Assembly (NCBI RefSeq): GCF_014384965.1
Contig: NZ_JACRSW010000008.1
Coordinates: 49,002-113,001, forward strand
Direction of reading: 5' to 3'
From: Jutongia hominis
GTDB lineage: Bacteria; Bacillota; Clostridia; Lachnospirales; Lachnospiraceae
DNA length: 64,000 bases
This document shows positions 8,328 through 17,575 of this stretch, piece by piece (the first letter of the stretch is position 1; each line of letters opens with the position of its first letter). Under the pieces are notes generated by a model. It searched no databases and was not told where the DNA came from. It was given only the letters and a program-made list of their open reading frames with translations. The position numbers and the translations under genes were made by a program.

Positions 8328-9772
8328 CAGAACCGGAAATATAAAAAAGGATTAAAGCTGCCCGCAACGAGCATGGCAAGGCTTACAGCCAGAAGCAGGA
8401 CAGAGATCACACTCTTTAAAATAAACTCTGCATGAAGTCCTTTTTCCCTGACAAAATCCGCTTCCTCTCTGATCATATGACGACGAATCCGGTTCCATAC
8501 CTTGGAACAGATCGTTGTTGATGCTGCCACCAGAATCATTAAAAAGAAAGCATAGGTACACCACTGATACTGTGCTGTGTTATTGATCCAACTGCCACGC
8601 AGACCAAACATCACTAACAGATATTGTCCCATTTTATGAAAATCTTCGATTGCAAAGACCACCCAGCCTGTCACGATAAAAAAGAGCGCATAAAAGTGCT
8701 GCAGCACCCGGGGCCAACGCTGCATTTTTGCAAGCAAAAATACTTTTTCAATCACAAGCAGAACAAAATAATACAATCCCCATAACACGAAATTCCAGCT
8801 TGCACCATGCCATAACCCTGTTAAAAACCAGACGATCAAAAGATTGACAATCTGTCTTTTAAGCCCTTTCCGGTTTCCACCAAGTGGGATATAGACATAC
8901 TCCCGGAACCATGTACTCAAAGTAATATGCCAGCGTCGCCAGAATTCTGTAATGCTCTTAGATTCATATGGATGTTTAAAGTTTTCCGGAAATGTAAAAC
9001 CAAACATTTTTCCAAGTCCGATCGCCATGTCTGAATATCCCGAAAAGTCAAAATAAATCTGGAAGGTATAAGCAATCGCACCAAGCCATGCACCGGCTGT
9101 ACTTAACTGTGTCATCTGTGTTGTGCTGATTTCTTCCCAAAGACGTCCGATCTGGTTTGCTAAGATTACTTTTTTAGCAAGACCCAGGATGAAACGCTGC
9201 ATTCCCGCTACCCAGACTGCATTATTTTCTTTACGTTCGTCAATCTGGTCAGCAATCGTCTGGTAGCGCACGATCGGTCCCGCGATCAGCTGTGGGAACA
9301 TACAGACATACATTCCAAAAGAGATCAGATTACGCTGTGCTTTGACGAGTCCGCGATACACATCGATCGTATAGGACATTGTCTGAAACGTATAAAAGGA
9401 AATACCGATTGGCAATGCAATCTTTAAGAGGGAAAGATTCGACGCTGTGATCTGATTCCATGAAACGATCAGCATATCCGTATATTTAAAGAATGCAAGG
9501 ATTCCAAGATTTCCTACAATGGATACCATAACAACCCGTTTTTTTGCTTTTTGTTTCTGCTGCTTGTCATAGTATTCGATCAGTCTGCCATTGATATAAT
9601 CAAAAACGGTAGAAAAAAGCATGATCAGTATGTATCTCGGTTCTCCCCATGCATAAAAGACAAGACTGGCAGCCAACAGTAAAAAGTTTCTCCACTTTAC
9701 CGGAAAGATTCCATATAAGATTACTACAACGGGAAGAAATATACATAAAAATGTCAAACTGCTGAATACCAT
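8327..9772 (-). CDS. MBOAT family O-acyltransferase (DltB/AlgI-like)
   Basis: A 481-residue multi-pass membrane protein that moves acyl groups across the membrane for transfer to a wall or exopolysaccharide polymer. About ten hydrophobic helices are visible. Family signatures are YFDFSGYSDMAIG, FWRRWHITLSTWFREYVYIPLGG, and the catalytic-His segment LTGLWHGASWNFVLWG. ATG 9772 is chosen because GGAG precedes it by 7 nt; the longer frame adds 16 basic residues with no ribosome site. It lies between two DHHW-family genes, an arrangement like AlgI with AlgJ/AlgX. A copy of the dispersed 27-bp motif ends 23 nt before the start codon, inside the gap to the upstream gene. Confidence 0.93.
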   Translation of the reverse strand: MVFSSLTFLCIFLPVVVILYGIFPVKWRNFLLLAASLVFYAWGEPRYILIMLFSTVFDYINGRLIEYYDKQQKQKAKKRVVMVSIVGNLGILAFFKYTDMLIVSWNQITASNLSLLKIALPIGISFYTFQTMSYTIDVYRGLVKAQRNLISFGMYVCMFPQLIAGPIVRYQTIADQIDERKENNAVWVAGMQRFILGLAKKVILANQIGRLWEEISTTQMTQLSTAGAWLGAIAYTFQIYFDFSGYSDMAIGLGKMFGFTFPENFKHPYESKSITEFWRRWHITLSTWFREYVYIPLGGNRKGLKRQIVNLLIVWFLTGLWHGASWNFVLWGLYYFVLLVIEKVFLLAKMQRWPRVLQHFYALFFIVTGWVVFAIEDFHKMGQYLLVMFGLRGSWINNTAQYQWCTYAFFLMILVAASTTICSKVWNRIRRHMIREEADFVREKGLHAEFILKSVISVLLLAVSLAMLVAGSFNPFLYFRF

Positions 9773-9794
9773 TTTAAAACTCCATTCTTGTTTT

Positions 9795-9840
9795 ATGCAC
9801 TTTCGGAATCTTCTGAACAAAAATCCAGCCGAAAGAATTC
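9795..9840 (-). repeat. Dispersed short motif, copy C
   Basis: On the minus strand the core TTTTTGTTCAGAAGATTCCG continues AAAGTGCAT, ending 23 nt before the MBOAT start. The same core occurs at 17511-17551, 19171-19221 and twice in 23446-23605. Here CTTTCGG and CCGAAAG also form a hairpin. Confidence 0.65.
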
Positions 9841-9862
9841 TTTTTGTTTACTCACTGCCGCT

Positions 9863-11080
9863 TTAACCTGCAATTCCGCCTAACTTACTTACCAGGTAAC
9901 TGTTTCTTGTCATAGAAATGTTATTAAGCAAAATAACATCCTGTACTTTTTTCTTTTGCACAAAAGATGACAACTTCCCACTCCAATAACGATAATCGAT
10001 CACATAAACGTTCTGATAATGATCTGCCAGATATGGCACAAATACATTTCCGAATGATTCTTTTACTACCACACAGGACGATCCATCCTTGATTGCTTTG
10101 TTTTTGATCACAGTCAATGGATTATCCCCGGAAATAAATGCACAATATTTCAGACTTTCTCCGTAACGGCTTACATTGTCAATCAATGGTGCATGAATTT
10201 TCTGTCCCTGCACGGTCTTATAATACATAGAGATTTTCTTGCCGGATAATGGATAAAAGGTCTGGATATTATCCGCACGAAGTGTCTTGTTGTTGTTTGT
10301 ATCCCGATAAAATGTACCTTTAAACCCTTTAAATGTTTTCTTTTTGTATTGTAAAATATTATTTGCACGAATCCCTTTTGCGTTACAAAATTCGATATAG
10401 GCATAAAAGGCTCCAAGCGGTGTCCAATGATGATCTGTCCGAAAATAAATATATTCGTCACGGTGTTTCATAAATGTATCATACAAAGAAATAACCGTTT
10501 GATCACCCTTATATTTTTTTACGATTTTCTGAATCGCTTTTTGCTGATCGCCTGACTTGATCTTTGTCTTTTTGTTATCCGGTACTGTGATGCCGGCACT
10601 TGTCGGAACGATACAACTATATAATTTACTCTTTTTATTCAGATTTTTGTTCATCTTGTCTACGACAGATGCATACGTTTTCGCAATGCTTTCGACATAA
10701 GAATACTGTTCATATGCTGTATCACCAATTCTCGCTGTCCCGCTTGCATACAAATGTACTTTTTTATTGCTATGTAATTTCGGATATGTATCTGTCTGCT
10801 CCTGTGTTTTTTCTTTCGGTGTGCCGGAAGAAGTTACTGCCGTCTCTGTCTTTTGAGGTTCTTTTGCTTCTGCTTTTTGTACACTGCTTTTCTTGTTATG
10901 CTGCCCTGACTTTGTACTTTCTTTCTTATCTTCTTTTTTTTCTGATACATTTCCTACAGAAATGATTTCATCACCCAGTGTTCCTGTCGATGACATTCGA
11001 TTCGAAGCATAGATCCTGCTTCCTATGACAATTGCAACTGCCATAACACCTAAGATCAGATAAATCGTTTTTTTCTTCAT
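9863..11080 (-). CDS. DHHW-family protein with Lys/Thr-rich linker
   Basis: 405 residues. N-terminal membrane helix (residues 4-25), then about 75 residues of low-complexity Lys/Glu/Thr/Ser linker, then an extracellular domain with TDHHWTPLGAFYAY. Same family as the gene at 7010-8128 but only distantly similar outside the motif. It precedes the MBOAT gene and follows DUF4358 by 17 nt. Probably the polymer-side acyltransferase of the MBOAT system, by analogy with AlgX/AlgJ; no substrate can be named. Confidence 0.8.
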   Translation of the reverse strand: MKKKTIYLILGVMAVAIVIGSRIYASNRMSSTGTLGDEIISVGNVSEKKEDKKESTKSGQHNKKSSVQKAEAKEPQKTETAVTSSGTPKEKTQEQTDTYPKLHSNKKVHLYASGTARIGDTAYEQYSYVESIAKTYASVVDKMNKNLNKKSKLYSCIVPTSAGITVPDNKKTKIKSGDQQKAIQKIVKKYKGDQTVISLYDTFMKHRDEYIYFRTDHHWTPLGAFYAYIEFCNAKGIRANNILQYKKKTFKGFKGTFYRDTNNNKTLRADNIQTFYPLSGKKISMYYKTVQGQKIHAPLIDNVSRYGESLKYCAFISGDNPLTVIKNKAIKDGSSCVVVKESFGNVFVPYLADHYQNVYVIDYRYWSGKLSSFVQKKKVQDVILLNNISMTRNSYLVSKLGGIAG

Positions 11081-11097
11081 CCCTTTTTCCTCGCAGA

Positions 11098-11667
11098 CTA
11101 CTCTTTAATTGCTTTTGTAATCACGTCTTTTGCCTTTTCATAATCTGAAGTAACACATGCGATCAAATAACTTCCACAGCGTATAATCACTGCTTTGTCT
11201 ATCTTTTTCGCTTCGTTGGGAAGATAATCTTCAAAAGATTTTTTCATATCTTCAAAATGCTTTCTGACATGTTGCTGGTTTTCCCTGGCATCCTTCTCAC
11301 TTTTTCCCGTCATCACGATCAGTTCGTCTGCATATGTTCCATTACCGAGATAGATCTGAAGTTTGGTACCGGTTGCTGTCTTTACCATTCCGTTTGCGAC
11401 AGAATCATCCAGTTTTTCTAAATCGGATTCAAATTGTACCTCTTTTTGTACTTTTTGCACTAATGCATCAACATCTAATGTTTTTCCGGCATTTTTGGAA
11501 TTGTCATATACTTTTTCCGTTTTTGCCGTATTAGAAGTATTTTGCTTGGCAATGTCTCTAAAAAGCTGTATTGATCCTAGTATAAAAATGACAATAACCA
11601 TTACAAACATGATCGTGACCATCGTCTTACGCCGCCTGATTATTTCATTCCCTTTTGCCTGTTCCAT
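11098..11667 (-). CDS. DUF4358-family membrane-anchored protein
   Basis: 189 residues with one membrane helix (about 15-35) and an extracellular domain. The C-terminal segment (YLPNEAKKIDKAVIIRCGSY...) fits the DUF4358 family, which in Clostridia is often found beside MBOAT/DHHW genes. AAGGAG precedes the ATG. It heads the DUF4358-DHHW-MBOAT-DHHW unit, separated by 124 nt from ydcF upstream. Function unknown; position suggests a role in the same envelope acylation. Confidence 0.7.
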   Translation of the reverse strand: MEQAKGNEIIRRRKTMVTIMFVMVIVIFILGSIQLFRDIAKQNTSNTAKTEKVYDNSKNAGKTLDVDALVQKVQKEVQFESDLEKLDDSVANGMVKTATGTKLQIYLGNGTYADELIVMTGKSEKDARENQQHVRKHFEDMKKSFEDYLPNEAKKIDKAVIIRCGSYLIACVTSDYEKAKDVITKAIKE

Positions 11668-11791
11668 TCTTATGCTCCTTTTCCCTGTGTGGTTTCTCTA
11701 TACTCTCTTTCCAATGCATTTCTAAATAATGTTTTTCCGATAGCACTTCTCTGATTATTCTTTATTTGATAATGCTCTTGTGACGATATTT

Positions 11792-12538
11792 CTAAATCTG
11801 CCCGCATACTTTATATTTTATCACAGCAAAAACTTCTCTGGTATAACAATTTACAGATGTATACGGATGTGTTTTCGAGCCAAGTCCCTGCACACCGGTA
11901 AGCCCCAGTTTTTTAGCAATCCCAACCGCACGATGTACATGAAAGTCATTGCTGACAATGACTACTGTTTTCTTTTCAAGAGCGCCTGTTTTGATACTGT
12001 TTTTTATATTTTCTTCCGTGTTCACAGAAGCTTCTTCCTTTTGTATCCGTTCTTTTGCAATTCCATTTTTAATCAGATAACGATACATGGCTTCTGCTTC
12101 ACTGATCTTTTCACCATGCCCCTGTCCGCCTGACACGATCACTTTTGTCTCAGGATTTTCTTCCAAATATTCTTTTGCAAGTTCAATCCGATATTTTAAA
12201 TTCGAGCTCATACGCTCTCCATAAACATGTGCACCCAGAACGATCAGATAATCTGCATTCCGATCTGCTTTTTTTACTCCGTCTTTTATGACAACACCAA
12301 GTGTTACAAGAAAGAATGACAACACACAAAGCAGTACGCCGTAAAAGATATGTGCAGCATGCGGATACCAATTCAGGTTTTTGTTTTTCATCCATTGATG
12401 CACAAAGCCGAGCACAACGAAAAGGATGCCAAGCAGCAGCCAGAAAAACGTAAAAGAGTTATTGGCTCCTACCCAGACCACATACCCGATAAAATAAAGT
12501 AAACTGATGCTTCCTGCTGCCCACCACACAATACTCAT
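11792..12538 (-). CDS. YdcF/SanA/ElyC-type DUF218 membrane protein
   Basis: About 248 residues: three to four N-terminal helices, then a DUF218 domain with LIVLGAHVYGERMS, VSGGQGHGE.ISEAEAM, ENIKNS and NDFHVHRA. Proteins of this family influence envelope biogenesis (ElyC in E. coli affects lipid carrier use and peptidoglycan). Start ATG 12538 is preferred over 12544 because AGAGG lies 6 nt before it. Follows the thioesterase gene by 29 nt, likely co-transcribed. Confidence 0.85.
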   Translation of the reverse strand: MSIVWWAAGSISLLYFIGYVVWVGANNSFTFFWLLLGILFVVLGFVHQWMKNKNLNWYPHAAHIFYGVLLCVLSFFLVTLGVVIKDGVKKADRNADYLIVLGAHVYGERMSSNLKYRIELAKEYLEENPETKVIVSGGQGHGEKISEAEAMYRYLIKNGIAKERIQKEEASVNTEENIKNSIKTGALEKKTVVIVSNDFHVHRAVGIAKKLGLTGVQGLGSKTHPYTSVNCYTREVFAVIKYKVCGQI

Positions 12539-12567
12539 ATTCATCCTCTTTTCATACTGTTGAACCC

Positions 12568-13281
12568 TTAGCGTAAAAAGAATTGTACAACCGCAAAAGG
12601 CTTTTGATCTTCTCCATCCAATGCTACTACAATTTCTTTTGAATTAACGGTATACACAACCGGAATGATCTTATCTCCCAAAACGGCCTGCTTACGATAT
12701 TCCGCCCTGAGTTCTTTGATCTCACTTTCCATATGAGGAAGATATTCGGTTGCCATCTGAACATACTGACGGTTGTTGACATGATGGTTTGTATCAAGAT
12801 GATATTCTTTTACCAAAAAGCCATCTTTCTTCTCTCCACTCTCCGGGAGTTTGATCTTTCTTGGTGCATAATCCATTTCCAATGGATCATGAACGCCATA
12901 AACATCTCCGATCTCCGGTGTTACGATCATCGGACGGTTCTTTTTTAAATCCATCAAAACCCAGATAGAATTTGCTTTCGCAACGCACTCTCCCGAACTG
13001 TCCGTAATCAGGAAATTACGATATCCAAACATTTTTTCAAAACCATATGCCTGTGTGCCTACTGTGATCTCTTCGCCCATGGCAGGATATTTTTCAATGA
13101 CGATCTGCCATGAGTTCAATACCCACATCAATTGTTTCTTCTTATGATATTCCAATCCGACACCCAGATCCTCAGATTGAAAATTCGTACAATCCTGCAT
13201 ATAATCAATGATCGCATTTACCGTAATGCGTGCATCTTCTCCTACTTCGCTATATCGTACTCTGCTGTCAAATGTATACAT
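12568..13281 (-). CDS. Acyl-ACP thioesterase
   Basis: 237 residues, a double hotdog-fold protein of the bacterial acyl-ACP thioesterase family (FatA-like). Recognised from the N-terminal YSEVGEDARITVNAIIDYMQD, the LGVG...KKKQLMWVL...W stretch and the second-half motif DTNHHVNNRQYVQMA. Releases free fatty acids from acyl-ACP in the cytoplasm. GGAGG before the ATG. Lies between the ArsR-type regulator and ydcF on the same strand. Confidence 0.9.
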   Translation of the reverse strand: MYTFDSRVRYSEVGEDARITVNAIIDYMQDCTNFQSEDLGVGLEYHKKKQLMWVLNSWQIVIEKYPAMGEEITVGTQAYGFEKMFGYRNFLITDSSGECVAKANSIWVLMDLKKNRPMIVTPEIGDVYGVHDPLEMDYAPRKIKLPESGEKKDGFLVKEYHLDTNHHVNNRQYVQMATEYLPHMESEIKELRAEYRKQAVLGDKIIPVVYTVNSKEIVVALDGEDQKPFAVVQFFLR

Positions 13282-13363
13282 AGTTCCTCCTGACTTTATT
13301 CTTCTACATCCTCCAATTGCATCAAAAATATGCTCTAAATCAGCATTTATTTTCTTTCAGCCT

Positions 13364-13711
13364 TTACTCTTCTACATGTTCAATTCCCTGACTCAATATC
13401 GTAAATACATGTTCATCTGCAAGTGTATATAATACGGTCTTTCCTTCTTTGCGGTATTTAACAAGGCGATTCTGCTTTAATACACGAAGCTGATGAGAAA
13501 TAGCGCTTTGTGTCATATTTAAGATCTTTGCAATATCAAAGACACACATTTCATTTTCATATAATACATATAGAATTTTGATTCTGGTTGAATCTCCAAA
13601 CACCTTAAAAAGATCTGCTAACTCGTACAGCTCACTTTCGATTGGCATTTTTTCTTCAATACTATTGACTGTATCATCATCCACTGTCATATAACCATTC
13701 TCTTTTTCCAT
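13364..13711 (-). CDS. ArsR/SmtB-family metal-responsive repressor
   Basis: 115 residues, winged helix-turn-helix with recognition helix around QSAISHQLRVLK (residues 69-80). The C-terminal helix carries Asp99, His101, His112 and Glu115, an exact match to the zinc/cobalt site of CzrA/SmtB-type sensors (D-x-H-x10-H-x-x-E). A lone Cys56 in the alpha-3 region does not make a Cd/As site. Such proteins normally sit beside a metal exporter, but none is present; neighbours are a glycosyltransferase and a thioesterase. GAGGG precedes the ATG. Confidence 0.9.
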   Translation of the reverse strand: MEKENGYMTVDDDTVNSIEEKMPIESELYELADLFKVFGDSTRIKILYVLYENEMCVFDIAKILNMTQSAISHQLRVLKQNRLVKYRKEGKTVLYTLADEHVFTILSQGIEHVEE

Positions 13712-13764
13712 CTATATCCCTCATTTCCCGGCGTATTTCCGGCGTTGCTATTCTGTGATTGGCA

Positions 13765-14718
13765 TTAGTATGCTCCCAGTCTTTTTAATGCTTCCTGCGG
13801 GATTGTTTGTGAAGTTGCAATGTCTAGTATACTTTCTGTCTCTGTCGATGCATTCTGATACCAGATCAATGCCTCCTGCAACTCACCGGTGCTTTCATAG
13901 TATCTTCCAAGTTCACAACATACTTCTGCACTGGATACGGTTGCCGTATCTTTGAGAGCATATCCAAAAAACTTTGGAATGTCTCCCTTGATGCGGTATG
14001 CACGTACTAACACGCAGATTGCTTCTTTGATCGTATCCATTTCTCTGCTATCCTGCTGCAATGTCTGTTCAAAGACCGGGATCGCTTTTACGAAATCTTC
14101 ATCCTGTCCGGAATGATACAACTCCATTGCATACATGTGATGCAGTTTTTTAGACAATCTTTCTTTTAATCCTGCCTGAAGCAATGCATCAAAATCTCTT
14201 TTGGAATGATCCGATTGCGGTTCATGAATGATCTCTATCTGACTGTCATATACGATCGGATCGATCCGCAATGTTTCATGGATTGGATCGATCCATTGAA
14301 ATGCCCGTAAACGGCGGTATAATTTCGGACGATATTCTTTTTCAAAATTATAAACGGTATTAAACTCTGCTTTTGTACAATATAACATTTGCACCATTTC
14401 AATCTCCGGCAAAAGGATCTGCTTTAACTGTGCAAGCTTTTTTTGATTGTCTGCATCAAGATATTCATCTGCATCAGCAGTATAGATATACTCTTTTGTT
14501 GCTTTTGATGCGACAAAGTTTCTTGCATCGCTGAAGTTTCCTGTCCATTCAAAATCGTAGACCTTGTCTGCATATTTTTGAGCAATCTTTTTTGTTGTAT
14601 CGCTCGACCCGGTATCGGCTATGATAATTTCATCCATATACGGTGCCAGACTTTTTAGACACCGTTCCAATACCTTTTCTTCGTTTTTGACGATCATACA
14701 TAAACTAAAGCTTGTCAT
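13765..14718 (-). CDS. Family 2 glycosyltransferase with C-terminal TPR-like helices
   Basis: 317 residues. N-terminal GT-A fold: LCMIVKNEE, DEIIIADTGSSDTT, and the metal-binding DxD-type TADADEYLD. The C-terminal half is helical and repeat-like, as in the glycosyltransferase family with tetratricopeptide repeats. ATG 14718 follows AGGAGGAAAG; the longer frame (14745) has no ribosome site. Located between pbp1 and the arsR-type gene. Acceptor unknown, probably a surface glycan. Confidence 0.87.
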   Translation of the reverse strand: MTSFSLCMIVKNEEKVLERCLKSLAPYMDEIIIADTGSSDTTKKIAQKYADKVYDFEWTGNFSDARNFVASKATKEYIYTADADEYLDADNQKKLAQLKQILLPEIEMVQMLYCTKAEFNTVYNFEKEYRPKLYRRLRAFQWIDPIHETLRIDPIVYDSQIEIIHEPQSDHSKRDFDALLQAGLKERLSKKLHHMYAMELYHSGQDEDFVKAIPVFEQTLQQDSREMDTIKEAICVLVRAYRIKGDIPKFFGYALKDTATVSSAEVCCELGRYYESTGELQEALIWYQNASTETESILDIATSQTIPQEALKRLGAY

Positions 14719-14783
14719 CTTTCCTCCTGCCTTCTTCTGCATCATAGACTATATAAAAGCTGCACATGCAATGCCGTTTCCTT

Positions 14784-17282
14784 TTACTCTGCACCTTCCG
14801 GTATATCTTCTGTATTTTGATCGGTATTCGGTATATCCTCTGCCGGTGCCTGTGTCTGTGCGGGTTCCTGCGTTGGTGCAGTTGTCTGTGCAGGTTCCTG
14901 TGTCTTCGTTGGTGCTTTTGTTGCCGCAGGCTTTGTTGTTTTGTCCGGTTCTGCTGTATTATCAACTGCTTCCGGATCTAATGTCTCAGAAGGTGTATCA
15001 TAACTGTTTGCCGAACTGTCTGTAGATTTATGATTGATCGATGATTCTCCTTTATAAGATGGGAAATCTTCATATTCAAGGTTTTCATGGATCTTTTCCA
15101 TATAATCCTGCCAGATTGTCAAAGGATAGGTTGATCCATACAGATCATCTAATGTCTTTGGCGAATCATAGCCCACCCATACTACCGTTGTGTAATATGG
15201 TGTGTATCCACAGAACCATCCGTCTTTTTTATCATTCGTTGTACCTGTTTTACCGGCACATGCCATATTAGATAACTGATGACCGCTTGCCGTACCACGG
15301 ATCAGAACACCTTCCAGGATATCTGTCATCATACGTGCTGCTGTCTCTTCATATACCTGTTTCTTTTCTCTGTTCTTCTTATTGTCGATCACAACATTTC
15401 CGGAAGAATCCGTAATCTTTGTGACACAGGTTGCATCGCGATAGACACCATTATTTTCAATCGTTGCATAGGCAGATGCCATCTCTACCGTGCTGACACC
15501 ATTGGTCAGACCACCAAGTGATGCAGACAGATAATAATCGTTTGCTACAATATTAGCAAAGTTCATTTTCAATACATAAGAAAGCCCTACTTTAGGTGTC
15601 AATTCCTTAAACAGTCTCCATGCAACTACGTTCTTGGACTTTTCTACCGCTGTACGAAGTGGGATCTTGCCAAGATACGTTCCACCTGAGTTTCTCGGTC
15701 CGCCTTTAAATCTGCTGTCATCCACGATCGTACTTGGTGTATATCCTCTCTCTAACTGTGGCGTATATACAACTAAAGGTTTAAAGCAGCTACCCGGCTG
15801 TCTCGCACTCTGGAACGCTCTGTTTAGCGTATATCCGGTTGTGTTCTTCTGCTTTCGTCCACCAACGATCGCAACGACAAAGCCTGTCTTATTGTCGATC
15901 GAAGTTGCTGCACCCTGAAGCTTATAGGTTCCGTCTTTCGTTTTATCCTTAAAGCCTTTGAGTGTTGTATTAACAGACTTTTGCAATTTGCTTTGTTTGC
16001 TCATGCTAAGAGAAGTGTAGATACGATAACCTCCGGTATACAGAGAGCTATGACACTCTTCATAAACCGTCTTATATTCTTTGCCATATTCTTCTTTCTC
16101 CTGATTGGTCTTGAATTCTGTCTTAAACTCAAAGCCCTGCGACTTCATAAGCGCTTTTGTTGCACAGGTAATGGCATAGGTTGTCATATAATCCTGTGAT
16201 TTTACTGCATCTGCCGGTTTCAGGATAATCTCTTCATACATCGCATCACTGTACTCAGCCGCAGTAATCTTACCATCGTCCAAAAGCTGCTTTAAGATCC
16301 TTTCTTTACGCTTATTGGCATTATCAAAATGATCCAGCGGATCATAATACGTCGGTCTGTTCGGGATTGCACAAAGGAAAGCGATCTCGGCAAGATCCAG
16401 ATCTTTTGCTGACTTACTAAAGTACGCTTTACTTGCCGCCTCAATACCAAAGTGGGCATTACCAAAGCAGATATTATTCATATAAAATTCCATAATTTCG
16501 TCTTTGGTATATTTCTTTTCAAGCTCTACCGCTAAGAACATTTCACGCACTTTACGCTCATATGTCTGTTCATTACTCAGGAACACATTCTTTGCTAACT
16601 GCTGTGTGATCGTACTACCACCACGGGATATATGCTGCTTTTGTATCTTGCTCTTCACAAGCAAAAAGGCTGCTTTCCCTGTTGACAGCAGTGAAACCCC
16701 TGAATGCTCATAAAAATCCTTGTCTTCTGTTACAACCATACAGTCAATCGCTGCCTGCGGAATATCTTCAAAATTAATATAGCTTGCATCCTTATCACCA
16801 CGCAGCTTTGCGATCATTTTTTTGTTTGATGCGTAGATCATACTGGTCTCCGAAGCCTGAAATGTCTTTTTCGTTGACTGTTCTACTATTGTCTTGGCTT
16901 CCTTTTTCCATTTTAAAAGATCATCACCATATTTAAAATAGAACACCATCAATACACCCAGGCAGGCGATCAGAAAAATAAGCAGAAAGATTTTCAAAAA
17001 AAGTCTGAATTTCTTAAACTTCTTTGGTTTCTTTTCTTTTGCTCTTCTCTGCTTTTTATTCGCTTTTGCTTTATTACTCTGTCTCGGTGCTTCCGCCATG
17101 GTTCTTCTCTGAGCGTTATTTCTTGCATTGTTATGACCGGAAGCTGTTCTTTTTGTGGTATTTTTTCTCGATGTCGTTTTTGTGTAATTCTGGGCAGCTT
17201 CTCTTTCTTTCCACTGCCGATCCAGTTCTTCCATACTCGGAATACTAAGCATCGGATCAAAATCCTTGTTGTCGTTGTTCAT
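14784..17282 (-). CDS. Class A penicillin-binding protein (PBP1A-like)
   Basis: 832 residues, bifunctional peptidoglycan synthase. Basic cytoplasmic N-terminus, one membrane helix, then a GT51 transglycosylase domain with EDKDFYEHSGVS, RGGSTITQQLAKN and RKVREMFLAVELEK. The transpeptidase domain has GSCFKP (SxxK), EKSKN (SxN) and CAGKTGTTND (KTG). A Thr/Pro/Gln/Ala-rich tail of about 80 residues ends the protein. ATG 17282 follows GGAGG at 6 nt spacing; the extra 17 residues of the longer frame are unlikely to be used. It heads the minus-strand envelope cluster. Confidence 0.95.
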   Translation of the reverse strand: MNNDNKDFDPMLSIPSMEELDRQWKEREAAQNYTKTTSRKNTTKRTASGHNNARNNAQRRTMAEAPRQSNKAKANKKQRRAKEKKPKKFKKFRLFLKIFLLIFLIACLGVLMVFYFKYGDDLLKWKKEAKTIVEQSTKKTFQASETSMIYASNKKMIAKLRGDKDASYINFEDIPQAAIDCMVVTEDKDFYEHSGVSLLSTGKAAFLLVKSKIQKQHISRGGSTITQQLAKNVFLSNEQTYERKVREMFLAVELEKKYTKDEIMEFYMNNICFGNAHFGIEAASKAYFSKSAKDLDLAEIAFLCAIPNRPTYYDPLDHFDNANKRKERILKQLLDDGKITAAEYSDAMYEEIILKPADAVKSQDYMTTYAITCATKALMKSQGFEFKTEFKTNQEKEEYGKEYKTVYEECHSSLYTGGYRIYTSLSMSKQSKLQKSVNTTLKGFKDKTKDGTYKLQGAATSIDNKTGFVVAIVGGRKQKNTTGYTLNRAFQSARQPGSCFKPLVVYTPQLERGYTPSTIVDDSRFKGGPRNSGGTYLGKIPLRTAVEKSKNVVAWRLFKELTPKVGLSYVLKMNFANIVANDYYLSASLGGLTNGVSTVEMASAYATIENNGVYRDATCVTKITDSSGNVVIDNKKNREKKQVYEETAARMMTDILEGVLIRGTASGHQLSNMACAGKTGTTNDKKDGWFCGYTPYYTTVVWVGYDSPKTLDDLYGSTYPLTIWQDYMEKIHENLEYEDFPSYKGESSINHKSTDSSANSYDTPSETLDPEAVDNTAEPDKTTKPAATKAPTKTQEPAQTTAPTQEPAQTQAPAEDIPNTDQNTEDIPEGAE

Positions 17283-17510
17283 GTTATACCTCCATAACCT
17301 GGCTTTCTCAAACTCTCCTCTATCCGCAAACAATCACACTTATCATCATATCATAATATCATATTTTCTGATATTTGCAAAACAATAGGATTTTTCTGAA
17401 ATTTACAGATGTTAGAAATATTTTTTTTGACTACAGGCAAATACTCCCATCCATTTACCATACATAGAAAAATTTTGGTTTAAGTTCTGATTTTGGGGCA
17501 ATACTGTACT

Positions 17511-17551
17511 TAGACGAAAGGATTCGTTTTGAGAAGATACCGAGAGGATAT
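17511..17551 (+). repeat. Dispersed short motif, copy A
   Basis: Contains CGAAAGGATTCG then TTTTGAGAAGATACCGAGAG, ending 25 nt before the spoIIR start codon. Closely matches the right arm of the element at 23446-23605, which also ends 26 nt before a start codon. Confidence 0.65.
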
Positions 17552-17575
17552 AAATATAGGAAATGAGGTTTTGAT

